64,000 nt of DNA, taken from contig SVNZ01000004.1 of the NCBI GenBank assembly GCA_015066595.1, positions 81,296 to 145,295 on the forward strand. Reading direction: 5' to 3'. The stretch is from Oscillospiraceae bacterium (lineage in GTDB: Bacteria; Bacillota; Clostridia; Oscillospirales; Acutalibacteraceae). Every line of letters starts with the position of its first letter. The stretch's first letter is position 1. The notes under the pieces were generated by a model, which saw only the letters and a program-made list of their open reading frames with translations, made no database searches and was not told where the DNA came from. Positions 26,160 to 35,573 of this stretch are shown piece after piece. Both the position numbers and the translations under genes were made by a program.

Positions 26160-29100
26160 ATGAAGTTCTTAGACCATGTACTTAGTAGTACTAAGGGGTT
26201 TTCTACCCTGAGTAATGCACTAAGTCAAAAAACGCCCTGTGCACTGACCGGTGTATCGGGTGTTCACAAAGCGAATATGATATCTGCGCTCTGCCATTTT
26301 AAAAATGTCAGGGCTTTTTGTGTTGCACAAAACGAGATGGAGGCCCAAACTCTGTGCAACGATTTGTCTATGATGGGACTGAAAGCTTTCGTTTATCCTG
26401 TCAGAGATTTTACATTTATGAATATCACAGGCGAATCGCATGAATACGAACATCAGCGCATCAATGTTCTTACAAAACTACAAAGAAATGAATGCGACGT
26501 AGTCATTGCGTGTATGGATGCAGCTTCTCAGTTCACTATTCCGAAAGAAGTGCTCAAAAAAGCATCTGTAAACATAAAATCAGGCACTACTATTCCTATA
26601 AATGACCTCGTCGAATCGCTGTTATTACTCGGCTATGAACGCACTGAGCAGGTCGAGGGTGTCGGCCAATTTGCTGTGCGTGGCGGTATCGTTGACCTCT
26701 TTATTACGGACAGCGAGTCACCTGTACGTATCGAATTCTGGGGTGACGAAATCGACACCATCAACTACTTTGATACTTTGACTCAACGACGCACTGATTA
26801 CTGCGAAGAAATACTACTCACCCCGTCAACCGAAGTGCTCATAAAAGATAAAGATGAGCTGATACAAAAAATACGCAAAAAAGCCTCTTACTTGAAGAGT
26901 GAAAAAAACGCAAAGGCAAAGGAAATTCTGTATCGTGAAGCAGACATGCTCTCTGATAACCTAAACCTTTCAAATATTAACAAATACATCACTACTATCT
27001 ACGAAAATCCTGCTACACTTTTTGACTATATTGATGACGATGCTATTGTTTTTATCAGCGAGCCTAAAGCTGTCAAAGAGCGTATGAAACAGGTCGATGC
27101 ATATAGAAAGCAAGAGCTTTCTTCACTTTTTGAAGAAGGTGTTCTTTGTCGTGGATTCGAAACTTTTTCGCTCAACTACACTCAAAGTATGAACAAAGCG
27201 TGTGAGCACCCGCTGATTTATATGGATACTTTTTCACACGGTAGCTATGATACCGAAGTAGCACAGCTTGTGCACCTAAATGCTAAACAAAACGCTCTTT
27301 TCAACGGTACAGCGTCTTCTCTGATGGAAGACCTCGACGAAATCGAATACAAAAACTACGCTGTGGTTGTGCTGGCAGGAACAAAAAAAGCGTGTGAAAA
27401 TTTATGCGATGTACTCACTGAAAAAGGCTATAACGCAACGCTTGCAAATAACCTTAAAAAAGCAGAAAAAGGCACTATATATATAGTCGAAGGTCTGCTT
27501 TCTTCAGGCATAGAATACGTAAGCGAAAACTTCATTTTGTATTCTCGTGCACAGGTGTATTCAAAAACTCAAAAACGTCGCAAACATCACAAAAATGCTC
27601 AGCAAATATCTTCTCTTTCAGACCTTACTGCAGGTGACTATGTTGTTCACTCAACACATGGTATCGGTCTGTTCAAGGGTATTCATAAAATCGAAGTACA
27701 AAATATCATCAAAGACTACATTAAAATAGAGTACGCAAAAGGTGATATACTCTACGTGCCTGTTACTCAGCTTGATTTAGTCGCAAAATATATTGGACCA
27801 AGAGAAGAAACCAAAGTCAAGCTCAACAAGCTAGGTGGTTCAGAGTGGCAAAAAGCAAAGTCTCGTGTGAAATCTGCTGTAAAAGACATGGCAAAAGAAC
27901 TCATAGTACTGTACAGCGAGCGTATGCAGGCAGATGGCTTTGCGTTCTCTCGTGACAGCGAATGGCAACGTGATTTTGAAGCAGGTTTTGAATTTGATGA
28001 AACTGCCGACCAACTACGCTGCTGTCACGAGATAAAAAGTGATATGCAGAGAAAGGCTCCGATGGACCGACTGCTGTGCGGTGACGTAGGCTTTGGTAAA
28101 ACCGAAGTAGCTCTACGTGCTGCATTCAAATGCGTATGCGACTCAAAACAATGTGCTCTGCTGTGCCCTACTACTATCCTTGCATGGCAACACTACCAGA
28201 CTGTACTAAACCGCTTTGACAACTATCCTGTACGAGTTGAACTCCTCTCACGTTTTAGAACAAAAAAAGAGCAGGAAGTCATACTCAAAAAGCTCAAACG
28301 TGGTGAAATAGATATGGTCATTGGTACTCACCGACTTGTACAAAAAGACGTAGAATTTCGTGACTTGGGGCTTGTTATTATCGACGAAGAACAGCGCTTC
28401 GGTGTAGCTCACAAAGAGCGTTTTAAAGAGATATGCAAAAACGTCGACGTGCTCACGCTCTCCGCTACCCCAATTCCTCGTACCCTCAATATGGCTATGA
28501 GCGGAATCAGGGATATGTCGGTTATAGAAGAAGCTCCGCTTGACAGAAAACCTGTCCAGACCTATGTGCTTGAGCATGACAACGCAGTTATCAACGAAGC
28601 TATCAGGCGAGAGCTTCGTCGTGGCGGTCAGGTATTCTATCTGCACAATAACACAGAAACTATTACTTCAAAAGCGAATAAAATTGCTGCCGCTATTCCT
28701 GAAGCAAATGTTGCTGTCGGTCACGGAAAAATGAGTGAAAATGAGCTCTCTGATGTATGGCGAAAAATGCTTGAGCAGGAAGTAAACGTACTCGTGTGCA
28801 CAACTATAATTGAAACCGGTGTTGACTTACCAAACGCTAACACACTCATCATCGAAAACGCTGACCGTTTCGGACTTTCTCAGCTCCACCAGATCCGTGG
28901 CCGAGTAGGTCGCTCACCAAGACGTGCGTACGCTTACTTTACGTTCAACGGTGCAAAAGTTTTGTCAGAAATCTCCACAAAACGCTTAAACGCTATCAGA
29001 GAATTTACAGAATTCGGCTCAGGCTTCAAGATAGCCATGCGTGACCTTGAGCTCAGGGGTGCGGGCAACCTTCTGGGTTCAAGACAGCACGGTCATATGG

Positions 29101-29603
29101 AAGATGTCGGATATGATATGTACTTAAAGCTACTAAACGATGCAGTCAAAGAAGAAAAGGGCGAAAAATCAGCCGACACAAAAGACAACGACTGTCTTAT
29201 TGATATTGCAGTCGAGGCTCATATTCCGGAAAACTACATCGAAAACCTTTCACAGCGACTCGACGCATACAGAAGAATCGCCGATATCAAAACAAAGGCC
29301 GACTCGCTCGATGTTATCGACGAGCTCATCGACCGCTACGGTGATATACCAAACTCGGTTATGGGACTCATTGACATCGCACTCATACGAAATATCGCAA
29401 GTCAGATGGGCATATATGAGATTAAACAAAATGACAACAGCCTGCTTTTATATATCGATTCAATAAAGCGTGACGAAGTTGGTTTGCTCATTTCAAGGCT
29501 TAAAGGCAAAGCGATGCTTTCTGCTACTCAAAAACCATATATCGCTGTAAGATACAAAGAAAAGATTAAGCCCCTTAATGCTTTAAAAGAAATTTTCTCA
29601 TAA
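26160..29603 (+). CDS. mfd: transcription-repair coupling factor
   Basis: 1147 aa, full length. It removes RNA polymerase stalled at DNA lesions and recruits UvrA. UvrB-like N-terminal module (about 1-340, with GQFAVRGGIVDLF), RNA polymerase-interacting domain (about 490-560, LTAGDYVVHSTHGIGLFKGI), helicase lobes (Walker A CGDVGFGKTEVALRAA; DEEQ box VIIDEEQRFGV; SATPIPRTLNMA; QIRGRVGRSPR), TRG motif region and C-terminal TRCF domain to 1147. AAAGGGATG precedes the start. The glmU-prs-pth-mfd order is common in Firmicutes. Confidence 0.96.
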   Translation: MKFLDHVLSSTKGFSTLSNALSQKTPCALTGVSGVHKANMISALCHFKNVRAFCVAQNEMEAQTLCNDLSMMGLKAFVYPVRDFTFMNITGESHEYEHQRINVLTKLQRNECDVVIACMDAASQFTIPKEVLKKASVNIKSGTTIPINDLVESLLLLGYERTEQVEGVGQFAVRGGIVDLFITDSESPVRIEFWGDEIDTINYFDTLTQRRTDYCEEILLTPSTEVLIKDKDELIQKIRKKASYLKSEKNAKAKEILYREADMLSDNLNLSNINKYITTIYENPATLFDYIDDDAIVFISEPKAVKERMKQVDAYRKQELSSLFEEGVLCRGFETFSLNYTQSMNKACEHPLIYMDTFSHGSYDTEVAQLVHLNAKQNALFNGTASSLMEDLDEIEYKNYAVVVLAGTKKACENLCDVLTEKGYNATLANNLKKAEKGTIYIVEGLLSSGIEYVSENFILYSRAQVYSKTQKRRKHHKNAQQISSLSDLTAGDYVVHSTHGIGLFKGIHKIEVQNIIKDYIKIEYAKGDILYVPVTQLDLVAKYIGPREETKVKLNKLGGSEWQKAKSRVKSAVKDMAKELIVLYSERMQADGFAFSRDSEWQRDFEAGFEFDETADQLRCCHEIKSDMQRKAPMDRLLCGDVGFGKTEVALRAAFKCVCDSKQCALLCPTTILAWQHYQTVLNRFDNYPVRVELLSRFRTKKEQEVILKKLKRGEIDMVIGTHRLVQKDVEFRDLGLVIIDEEQRFGVAHKERFKEICKNVDVLTLSATPIPRTLNMAMSGIRDMSVIEEAPLDRKPVQTYVLEHDNAVINEAIRRELRRGGQVFYLHNNTETITSKANKIAAAIPEANVAVGHGKMSENELSDVWRKMLEQEVNVLVCTTIIETGVDLPNANTLIIENADRFGLSQLHQIRGRVGRSPRRAYAYFTFNGAKVLSEISTKRLNAIREFTEFGSGFKIAMRDLELRGAGNLLGSRQHGHMEDVGYDMYLKLLNDAVKEEKGEKSADTKDNDCLIDIAVEAHIPENYIENLSQRLDAYRRIADIKTKADSLDVIDELIDRYGDIPNSVMGLIDIALIRNIASQMGIYEIKQNDNSLLLYIDSIKRDEVGLLISRLKGKAMLSATQKPYIAVRYKEKIKPLNALKEIFS

Positions 29604-29671
29604 TTTATGCTTCTAAAAACCAGTTTTATTGTGTATATTTTGTGAAGATTTGCTTTTTTTTGCACAATATG

Positions 29672-29700
29672 TAGACAAAATCTACTTTTTTATGTATAAT
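29672..29700 (+). promoter_or_regulatory. sigma-A type promoter of the foldase-like lipoprotein gene
   Basis: TAGACA (29672-29677) and TATAAT (29695-29700) have a 17-base spacer and lie about 40 bases before the start codon. The gene downstream of mfd can therefore be transcribed on its own. Confidence 0.65.
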
Positions 29701-29740
29701 TATTTAGTACGTTTAATATTTTAAAAGGACGGTAAAAATT

Positions 29741-30895
29741 ATGAAAAATTTTACTAAACTTCTTGCGGTAATTCTTGTTTTTGTTATCGCACTTTCAACA
29801 GCTGCATGCTCACTCACACCTCAATACTCATACAAAACTGATGATGCTGAGCTTGCTATCGGCGTTTACATCTATGCTTTGTACTCAGCATACTCACAGG
29901 CTGAATCACTAGCACAGCAGACTGAAGGCTATGACTCAGAAGCTGGCACATACGACGGAAGCAAGTCTTTCCTCGATGTTCAAATCACTGACGAAGACGG
30001 TGTCACAGCTACTGCTGACCAGTGGATTGCTGACGAAGCTGATACTGCTGTCAAGAACCTCCTCGCTGTAGAACACGAGTTCAACAGACTCGGCGCTACT
30101 ATCGATGAAGCAACTATGCAAGGCTACGAAGCTTCTGCAAAAGAGTACTGGGAGTATGGCCCATACTACTCAATGTATGGCGAACAGTACATAAACCCTT
30201 ACAAAGACATCTTCGAGCCACTCGGCGTTTCATATGAATCTTTCGAATACTTCTACATCGCATCTGCTATGCAGGAAGTTGTTTTTGACACCCTTTACGC
30301 TGCAGACGGTGAAAAGGCTGTTTCTGACAAAGAGCTCACTGAGTATTTTGAAGACAACTACACAAGCTACACCTACTTCAACACAAACCTCTACGAAATA
30401 GTAGAGGAAACATCTGAGGAAGGCGAAGCACTTTCTTCTAACAAGGCTCTCTCAAAGAAAGAGGTCAACAAGAAAAAAGACCAGTATCAGGGTTATGTTG
30501 ATTCTATCAACAATGGTAGCGACATAAAAGACGTACTCGATTCTTACGCTAAAGACAACGATCTTGAGGGCGAGCAGGGTACATCAAATGTAGAGATTAT
30601 GGCTGACAGTACTATCGGCGAAGACCTCGTCACTGCTATCGAAAAGCTCGACGAAAGTAAGGCTTCTTATGAAATCATCGGCGAAGAAGATTCACGGGTT
30701 ATCTACTTCTTCTACAAAGAACCTATTAAAGAGCAGACCAAGAACTACATCGAAGACGAAGCAAACAGAAAATCAGTTTTGCAAAACTTAAAGGGTGAAG
30801 AGTTCACTGATTACATCGACCAGGTTGCAAACAAGCTTAACATAACAATCAGTCGTGCTGTCAAAAAATACAGCCCAAAAATGTTTGAGGCATAA
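29741..30895 (+). CDS. SurA/PrsA-like foldase-type lipoprotein
   Basis: 384 aa. Signal peptide with lipobox STAAC (Cys about residue 23), so it is anchored outside the membrane. The helical N-terminal region about 30-190 and the C-terminal helix resemble the chaperone parts of SurA/PrsA-type proteins. The segment about 195-350 (ELTEYFEDNYTSYTYF, then DSTIGEDLVTAIEKL) sits where a parvulin PPIase domain would be, but I do not see convincing parvulin active-site residues. PrsA-type lipoproteins fold exported proteins and commonly follow mfd in clostridia; this supports the call. The next gene is an acidic membrane protein. Confidence 0.72.
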   Translation: MKNFTKLLAVILVFVIALSTAACSLTPQYSYKTDDAELAIGVYIYALYSAYSQAESLAQQTEGYDSEAGTYDGSKSFLDVQITDEDGVTATADQWIADEADTAVKNLLAVEHEFNRLGATIDEATMQGYEASAKEYWEYGPYYSMYGEQYINPYKDIFEPLGVSYESFEYFYIASAMQEVVFDTLYAADGEKAVSDKELTEYFEDNYTSYTYFNTNLYEIVEETSEEGEALSSNKALSKKEVNKKKDQYQGYVDSINNGSDIKDVLDSYAKDNDLEGEQGTSNVEIMADSTIGEDLVTAIEKLDESKASYEIIGEEDSRVIYFFYKEPIKEQTKNYIEDEANRKSVLQNLKGEEFTDYIDQVANKLNITISRAVKKYSPKMFEA

Positions 30896-30956
30896 CACCT
30901 TTTGTTTGACTCATAATTCTTACACAAACTGCACACTTTAATCAGGGAGTGATATT

Positions 30957-31814
30957 GTGAACAAAAGAATCAGAATACTCTGTGTACTCACTGCACTCAT
31001 AATCAGTATGTGTGTTTTTACACTCACAGCAAACGCTACAGGTGAAGTCGTAGTTCCCGACCCAAATGTACCGGCTGAGATTCCAACATCTTCTCCACCG
31101 GCAGAGCCTGAAGTCCCTGCCCCTACTGAAGCACCGGTTATCGAACCCGAACCTGCTACACAAGCACCGGATAACAACTATGATGACACCTACGTTGAGC
31201 CTACTGTCGACCCGAACGCTGGTTATATTGAAGAGCCTACATCAGGTGGTTATGTCGATTCTTACACTAACGAAGACGGCTACTACTACTATGATGAGGA
31301 CGAGATGGTCAACAACCTCGAAGACACAGCAGGTAACGTTTCTGACTACACAGACTTATACGACACCTCGGATTTAAACAAAGAAGAGCTCAAAGAAAGC
31401 AAGTGGGATGATATCGTTTTGGATACTTCCAAAGCCGACGGTGACGCTGCAGACTTTTCTGCTATAAAAGAGAACAAAGAAACAGACGATAACGGTCAGT
31501 GGATCATCTACACCGGTCTTATCCTTATCGGTCTGTCGTTGCTTGGCATTTTGTATTTCATTATTGCCACAGCTACATATAAGAAAAAGCTTAAAGCATT
31601 AAAGCTTCGAGAGCAAAGACAACGTCGACGTGAGCAAGAACGTCCTAGGGATGACTACGGTGATTTCTCTGATTATCCTACTCAAAGCGACTACAACAGA
31701 CATTATCAGCGTAACCGCTATTCTCAGTCGAACACTCCTTACTCTCAAAGAAAACGTCAAAAAGCTGACACAGCTGAAATCGATCTTCCTAGAAGATACG
31801 TTTCACGTCACTAA
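30957..31814 (+). CDS. secreted acidic single-pass membrane protein with basic cytoplasmic tail, unknown function
   Basis: 285 aa from a GTG at 30957 behind GGGAGTGAT. Signal peptide about 1-30 (ending ANA), Pro/Glu/Thr-rich then Tyr/Asp-rich ectodomain about 31-180 (NNYDDTYVEP, GYYYYDEDEM), transmembrane helix about 182-205 (WIIYTGLILIGLSLLGILYFIIA), and a strongly basic Arg/Gln/Tyr-rich tail about 210-285 (REQRQRRREQERPRDD). No family recognised. The layout resembles the protein at 15008-15538. The charge separation across the membrane suggests a structural or scaffold role, which is inference. Confidence 0.72.
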   Translation: MNKRIRILCVLTALIISMCVFTLTANATGEVVVPDPNVPAEIPTSSPPAEPEVPAPTEAPVIEPEPATQAPDNNYDDTYVEPTVDPNAGYIEEPTSGGYVDSYTNEDGYYYYDEDEMVNNLEDTAGNVSDYTDLYDTSDLNKEELKESKWDDIVLDTSKADGDAADFSAIKENKETDDNGQWIIYTGLILIGLSLLGILYFIIATATYKKKLKALKLREQRQRRREQERPRDDYGDFSDYPTQSDYNRHYQRNRYSQSNTPYSQRKRQKADTAEIDLPRRYVSRH

Positions 31815-31821
31815 AAAGCAC

Positions 31822-31855
31822 AAAGCACCTACCAAAACGGTAGGTGCTTTTTTTA
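31822..31855 (+). terminator. terminator between the acidic membrane protein and the phage-like cluster
   Basis: AAAGCACCTACC and GGTAGGTGCTTT form a 12-bp stem with 5-base loop and a T run on the plus strand. It may also end minus-strand transcription of the phage-like cluster less efficiently. Confidence 0.88.
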
Positions 31856-31862
31856 TTTGCTA

Positions 31863-32330
31863 TCATCGAAACAGCATGATCACGTACTGTCCCTCATCTT
31901 CATTAAAATTATTTTTCATACCTTCTGTAACAGATGCGCCTTGCACAACAACTATGGAATTACTTTTTAGCATAATATCCGCATTAGAGCCGAATGTCCT
32001 GCCTACTATAGCAAAGCGTATTACTGCGTTACCGTTTGAGTCCATTTCAACAGGCGGATAAAATTTTTGAAAAACTATAGCGTATGAATAACTCTTATCC
32101 AAAGAAATTGTTTTTTGAGCAGCCCCATCACCGACATAAGTTACGACCTTATATGGCGAAGCAATAGCGTCTTTTTCGTCTTGTGTTACGTGAATACCGC
32201 TATCTACTATATGCTCCCCGAGCTTTGTATCAATAATGTTATTATCCTGCACAAAATCCATACGCTTTGGTCTGTCTGTGCTTTCCCACGCACACAACCC
32301 AAGATTTTTTGTATATGAAGTTGAAGCCAT
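31863..32330 (-). CDS. phage-like protein at the fibre position, unknown
   Basis: 155 aa, last gene of the cluster, with AAGGAGG before the ATG. It opens with SYTKNLGLCAWESTDRPKRMDF, an N-terminal pattern often seen at the start of short tail-fibre or appendage proteins next to XkdU-type genes, followed by DNNIIDTKLGEHIVDSGIHVT and a beta-rich rest. Position after the gpJ- and XkdU-like genes also suggests receptor-binding or baseplate appendage. It is much shorter than normal tail fibres. No enzyme motif is visible. Confidence 0.6.
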   Translation of the reverse strand: MASTSYTKNLGLCAWESTDRPKRMDFVQDNNIIDTKLGEHIVDSGIHVTQDEKDAIASPYKVVTYVGDGAAQKTISLDKSYSYAIVFQKFYPPVEMDSNGNAVIRFAIVGRTFGSNADIMLKSNSIVVVQGASVTEGMKNNFNEDEGQYVIMLFR

Positions 32331-32340
32331 AACATCCTCC

Positions 32341-32901
32341 TTATTCTAAGTTATCTATACTATCCCACGACATACTAAGTGAATCCAGATATGCGTAAGT
32401 ATTGTTTTTTTGATCTATTTCATCCCAAGACGGTCCACCAAAGATAATCTGTACTTGCAAGTGAGCCGGCATGATTTTTTGTACTTGAGAACGTATCCAC
32501 GCCTGCTCTTCACTTTTATATGTACCTATTGCATCCAAAACAAGCACAAACTGTAGTGGATACTCGTACACATTACAAGAAAGGCCAAAGCTTTTCAGCG
32601 CCTCTTTTATTTTTGACAAGGTAAAGCTGTTATTATCCAAGCTGTTTCTTAGAAGCAGCATTTCACGGCGCTTTTGTACACTCAGGTCATCTCTTTGTGC
32701 ACCGATAACAGCCTCACGCTCTGATAGCCCATAGCTGCTTGCGCTACTTAGAAAACACTCGTCAAGCATAACGCTGAGCTCACTGTTTATTTCATCCAGT
32801 ACTGCGCTATATGCCATAAGCTCGTGTGAAATTTTTGTATCATCAAAGCTGTATAGGTTCAGTGGGCACAGTGCTCTTTTCATAGAATTGTATGCGCTCA
32901 T
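32341..32901 (-). CDS. baseplate protein, XkdU/gpI-like (DUF2313-type)
   Basis: 186 aa. The start is the ATG at 32901, behind AGGTG and overlapping the stop of the upstream gpJ-like gene (TAATG); an in-frame ATG 42 bases earlier is less likely. Content such as REAVIGAQRDDLSVQKRREMLLLRN, followed by a small alpha/beta domain, matches the XkdU/YmfQ group, which caps the gpJ-like wedge of contractile-tail baseplates. Role: linking baseplate to fibres. Confidence 0.65.
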   Translation of the reverse strand: MSAYNSMKRALCPLNLYSFDDTKISHELMAYSAVLDEINSELSVMLDECFLSSASSYGLSEREAVIGAQRDDLSVQKRREMLLLRNSLDNNSFTLSKIKEALKSFGLSCNVYEYPLQFVLVLDAIGTYKSEEQAWIRSQVQKIMPAHLQVQIIFGGPSWDEIDQKNNTYAYLDSLSMSWDSIDNLE

Positions 32902-33965
32902 TATTTCACCTGCCATATATCTATATTTTCTACTACACAACATTCGTTAATAGCCGGATAGACATCATAGCAAAAAGAATCCACAAAGTTGTAGTTTTTT
33001 ACACCCTGCGTATGATAAACAACATCACCTAAATGGCTGAGTAAAATCGGCTTTGCAATACCGAGCGACATAACATATTCTGAAAGCTTTTGCTTCACTT
33101 TTGCTAATACAGCAGAAAAGCTGTATCCGTCTTCAACCTCTATCTCCAACGTGTAGCTGACATTTGAAATGATCGCCTCACTGACTTTTACATCAACATT
33201 AATCTCTCGGTTTTCGTCAATAAGCTTTTGAACTGCTGAAACTACAGTACTACCTGCCTTTGCCCCCTTACCGCTGATGTAAACATCTATTGTACCGTTG
33301 CCTCGTTGTAGGGAAGCAACAGACGCTGAATACACCCCCGAAACAGACTGCGCCAGACGCCTGTAGTATACTTCGTTTGTTCCGTTTGAAATATCCCTAT
33401 AGCTATACAGCACACGCTCTCTAAGTTCCTCGTCAGACTCAGCATTCAGCCCACCGGTGAAAGCCTTTTTGTTTGTAACAGAAGTTATGCCAACAGGTGG
33501 AGTGACAAGTACTGTGACTGTACTAGCCAGCACGTTGTAATCCTCACCGCCTTCACATGCCTCAACAGGCACCATAACAGACACTTCGTTTTTGTTCAAA
33601 AGTGCAACTTCAGTTGTTACAAACTTCTTTACATCAGGTCCGTTTGTAGACACCACAACACCCTGTGGTATCCATATATCATTTATCAAAGCTTGATCAG
33701 CCCAAAAGGTTACTGTACCCGTAGCTTTTACAGCAGGCTTACGCTCTAGCCCTCGCTCTAAGGCATGCTTGTCCAAAAATTCTCCGGTCGCAGTTGTTGC
33801 AAACATCTGACGCTTCAAAAATTCTTGTGCAACAAGATTGTTATACACTTCAGCAGAAAGCACCTTGAGTCTTAACATAATATCCGATTCTTCGCTGATA
33901 CTGTTTTGTGACAGCTCTTCGTACTTACTCACCATTCTCTTGAGTATTTCTTCGTAGTTATCCAT
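32901..33965 (-). CDS. baseplate J-like protein (gpJ/XkdT)
   Basis: 354 aa from the ATG at 33965 behind GGAGGTG; it overlaps the previous stop by 8 bases. Landmarks of the baseplate J family are visible: LDKHALERGLERKPAVKATGTVTF, GGEDYNVLA, NKKAFTGGLNAESDEELRERVL and VDVYISGKG-like (IDVYISGKGAKAGS). gpJ-type proteins form baseplate wedges in contractile tails and related injection machines. This is the clearest sign that the cluster descends from a myophage-type particle. Confidence 0.88.
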   Translation of the reverse strand: MDNYEEILKRMVSKYEELSQNSISEESDIMLRLKVLSAEVYNNLVAQEFLKRQMFATTATGEFLDKHALERGLERKPAVKATGTVTFWADQALINDIWIPQGVVVSTNGPDVKKFVTTEVALLNKNEVSVMVPVEACEGGEDYNVLASTVTVLVTPPVGITSVTNKKAFTGGLNAESDEELRERVLYSYRDISNGTNEVYYRRLAQSVSGVYSASVASLQRGNGTIDVYISGKGAKAGSTVVSAVQKLIDENREINVDVKVSEAIISNVSYTLEIEVEDGYSFSAVLAKVKQKLSEYVMSLGIAKPILLSHLGDVVYHTQGVKNYNFVDSFCYDVYPAINECCVVENIDIWQVK

Positions 33966-34308
33966 CAACAATCACCTCCGTCAAGGCACAATCTGTGCCA
34001 TAAGTAATTTCCACTACTGCTTTTTTGTTATCTTCATCAAGTTCAATCACTCTAAGGCTTGTGTATGGGATATCTATAGTAGCTTCTTTAAAAATCATCT
34101 CGAGCTTATCTTTTGCCATAGCATCACTTAGGTCAACTGTATGAGAAAAGCTACCCAGCGAAGTGTCATAAACAAAATTGCCCTTTTTTATTGTGCACGC
34201 AATTTTTACTCGCTGTGCTATTTCTTCAATACCTTCTATGTACAGCGGATCAGAACAATTTTTTGTTACCATATCCATATTCTCAATTTTTACGTCCATA
34301 TCACTCAT
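33958..34308 (-). CDS. baseplate protein, gpW/XkdS-like
   Basis: 116 aa, overlapping its neighbours on both sides. The pattern IAQRVKIACTIKKGNFVYDTSLGSF followed by a beta segment ending in AVVEITYGTD is typical of the gp25/XkdS (DUF2634) group, which joins gpJ-like proteins in baseplate wedges. AAAGGTG precedes the ATG. Function is from family position; no lysozyme motif is seen. Confidence 0.75.
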   Translation of the reverse strand: MSDMDVKIENMDMVTKNCSDPLYIEGIEEIAQRVKIACTIKKGNFVYDTSLGSFSHTVDLSDAMAKDKLEMIFKEATIDIPYTSLRVIELDEDNKKAVVEITYGTDCALTEVIVDG

Positions 34309-34636
34309 ACACCTTTCCGTTTATGAGTACAGTACCGTCATTTTTCAACACTATTGACGCACCGCCTTTTGAAAAAAGCATCAGCTCACCCGGTTTCAGT
34401 GACTTATACGGAGAGATAACCCCGACGCACGCCCTGCCGCCTTGCAGCGGCACAACCACCGATTTTTCACCGACGGGCGGATTGTACGCTATGCCAAATG
34501 GTGCAACAATAGGCAAGTCACGGTGTTCAAGAGATGAGTTGACCGCAACAGCGCCTCTACTGCTTGCTGTTACATCGCCACAACTGATATCGTCTTTTTG
34601 AAATGAGTTTTTTGTAACATAATCAAGTAGCCACAT
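34301..34636 (-). CDS. baseplate spike or assembly protein, gpV-like
   Basis: 111 aa from the ATG at 34636, behind AAGGAAG and directly after the stop of the gpD-like gene; the longer reading frame that starts inside that gene is rejected. Features: an N-terminal OB-like segment (LPIVAPFGIAYNPPVGEKSVVVPLQ) and a C-terminal short repeat-like strand region (GASIVLKNDGTVLINGKVYE), matching small gpV-type spike proteins. Such proteins form the membrane-piercing tip of contractile tails. Confidence 0.75.
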   Translation of the reverse strand: MWLLDYVTKNSFQKDDISCGDVTASSRGAVAVNSSLEHRDLPIVAPFGIAYNPPVGEKSVVVPLQGGRACVGVISPYKSLKPGELMLFSKGGASIVLKNDGTVLINGKVYE

Positions 34637-34637
34637 A

Positions 34638-35573
34638 CTATACTTCCTTTCTCTTGAGAATAACCACAGTCTCGTCGTTTTTTGAGTTAAGCTGATAACG
34701 TAGTCCACTGACATATAAATCTGCACCACGACTAAGCATACTATCTTCTACAACAGCAGAGTTCGCAAAAATATTCAGGTGCCTGCCGGGACAAACGAGA
34801 GTTACAACATACGACTTATCTCTACCGTTTTTTATCATTTTGTCAGCACATTGAGCTGGAGTATCGGTCAAAACAGCGTTTAGGTACCGCTCTCGTTCTA
34901 TGCCTCTTTTCAGTGCATCTGCATTTTCGATAGTATTGTTATAGCCTGACGAATTTATCACCTTGATATAAACTTTCGAAATCTCTTCGCATCGCTTTAT
35001 TGTTTCTGTGAGGCTTGTGTATCTGATACCGTCTGTGCCATTCGAAAAGATTGTTTCTTTATTCTCTTTTGCACCGAAAAACTCGACCTCACCAAGCACA
35101 TTTACTCTTGGAGTTGCACCATACACGTTCTTTGAAAAATCTGACACAGCCTGCCAGTTACTCGCTCCTTTTAGTACGGTTTGTGTACCAAAATATGTAG
35201 TATCTTCTGCACTTACAGAAGATAGTCCGAACGGTTTGATATGACGTGAAGAAATAACCGACACGCTGGGGTGAGTATAGCTGACTGGTACGCTTTCATT
35301 ATCCAGAAGCTTTGCTGCCATACTACGACATACAATCCTGATAAGTCGACCTGAACTTTCACACACACTGCTTATTTCGTCAACAATACCTGTGAAGATC
35401 ACTTCGTCATTGTCAACAACTCTGACTTCTTTGAGCTCATCTGTATCAAAGTATTCAAAAACAACCGTCATATCATCTGCCGGCACATCTTCTTCTATGT
35501 TAATCAGCAACGAAAGCGGGTTTTTCACAATAACCACTTTATCGTTTATATCGGTAAATTCAAATTTCAGCAT
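34638..35573 (-). CDS. baseplate hub protein, gpD/XkdQ-like
   Basis: 311 aa. Overlaps the end of the LysM gene (ATGCTGA). A beta-rich protein with VFTGIVDEISSVCESSGRLIRIVCRSMAAKLLDNESVP near residues 60-100, as in late control protein D/XkdQ hub proteins, and a C-terminal GADLYVSGLRYQLNSK segment. The hub joins the tail tube end to the spike encoded by the next gene. Ordered as in PBSX (xkdP then xkdQ). Confidence 0.78.
   Translation of the reverse strand: MLKFEFTDINDKVVIVKNPLSLLINIEEDVPADDMTVVFEYFDTDELKEVRVVDNDEVIFTGIVDEISSVCESSGRLIRIVCRSMAAKLLDNESVPVSYTHPSVSVISSRHIKPFGLSSVSAEDTTYFGTQTVLKGASNWQAVSDFSKNVYGATPRVNVLGEVEFFGAKENKETIFSNGTDGIRYTSLTETIKRCEEISKVYIKVINSSGYNNTIENADALKRGIERERYLNAVLTDTPAQCADKMIKNGRDKSYVVTLVCPGRHLNIFANSAVVEDSMLSRGADLYVSGLRYQLNSKNDETVVILKRKEV

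Noticed and set aside
34301..34729. Longer 142-codon version of the gpV-like protein
   Set aside because: The first 31 codons lie within the gpD-like gene; a good ribosome site and normal gpV start are at 34636.
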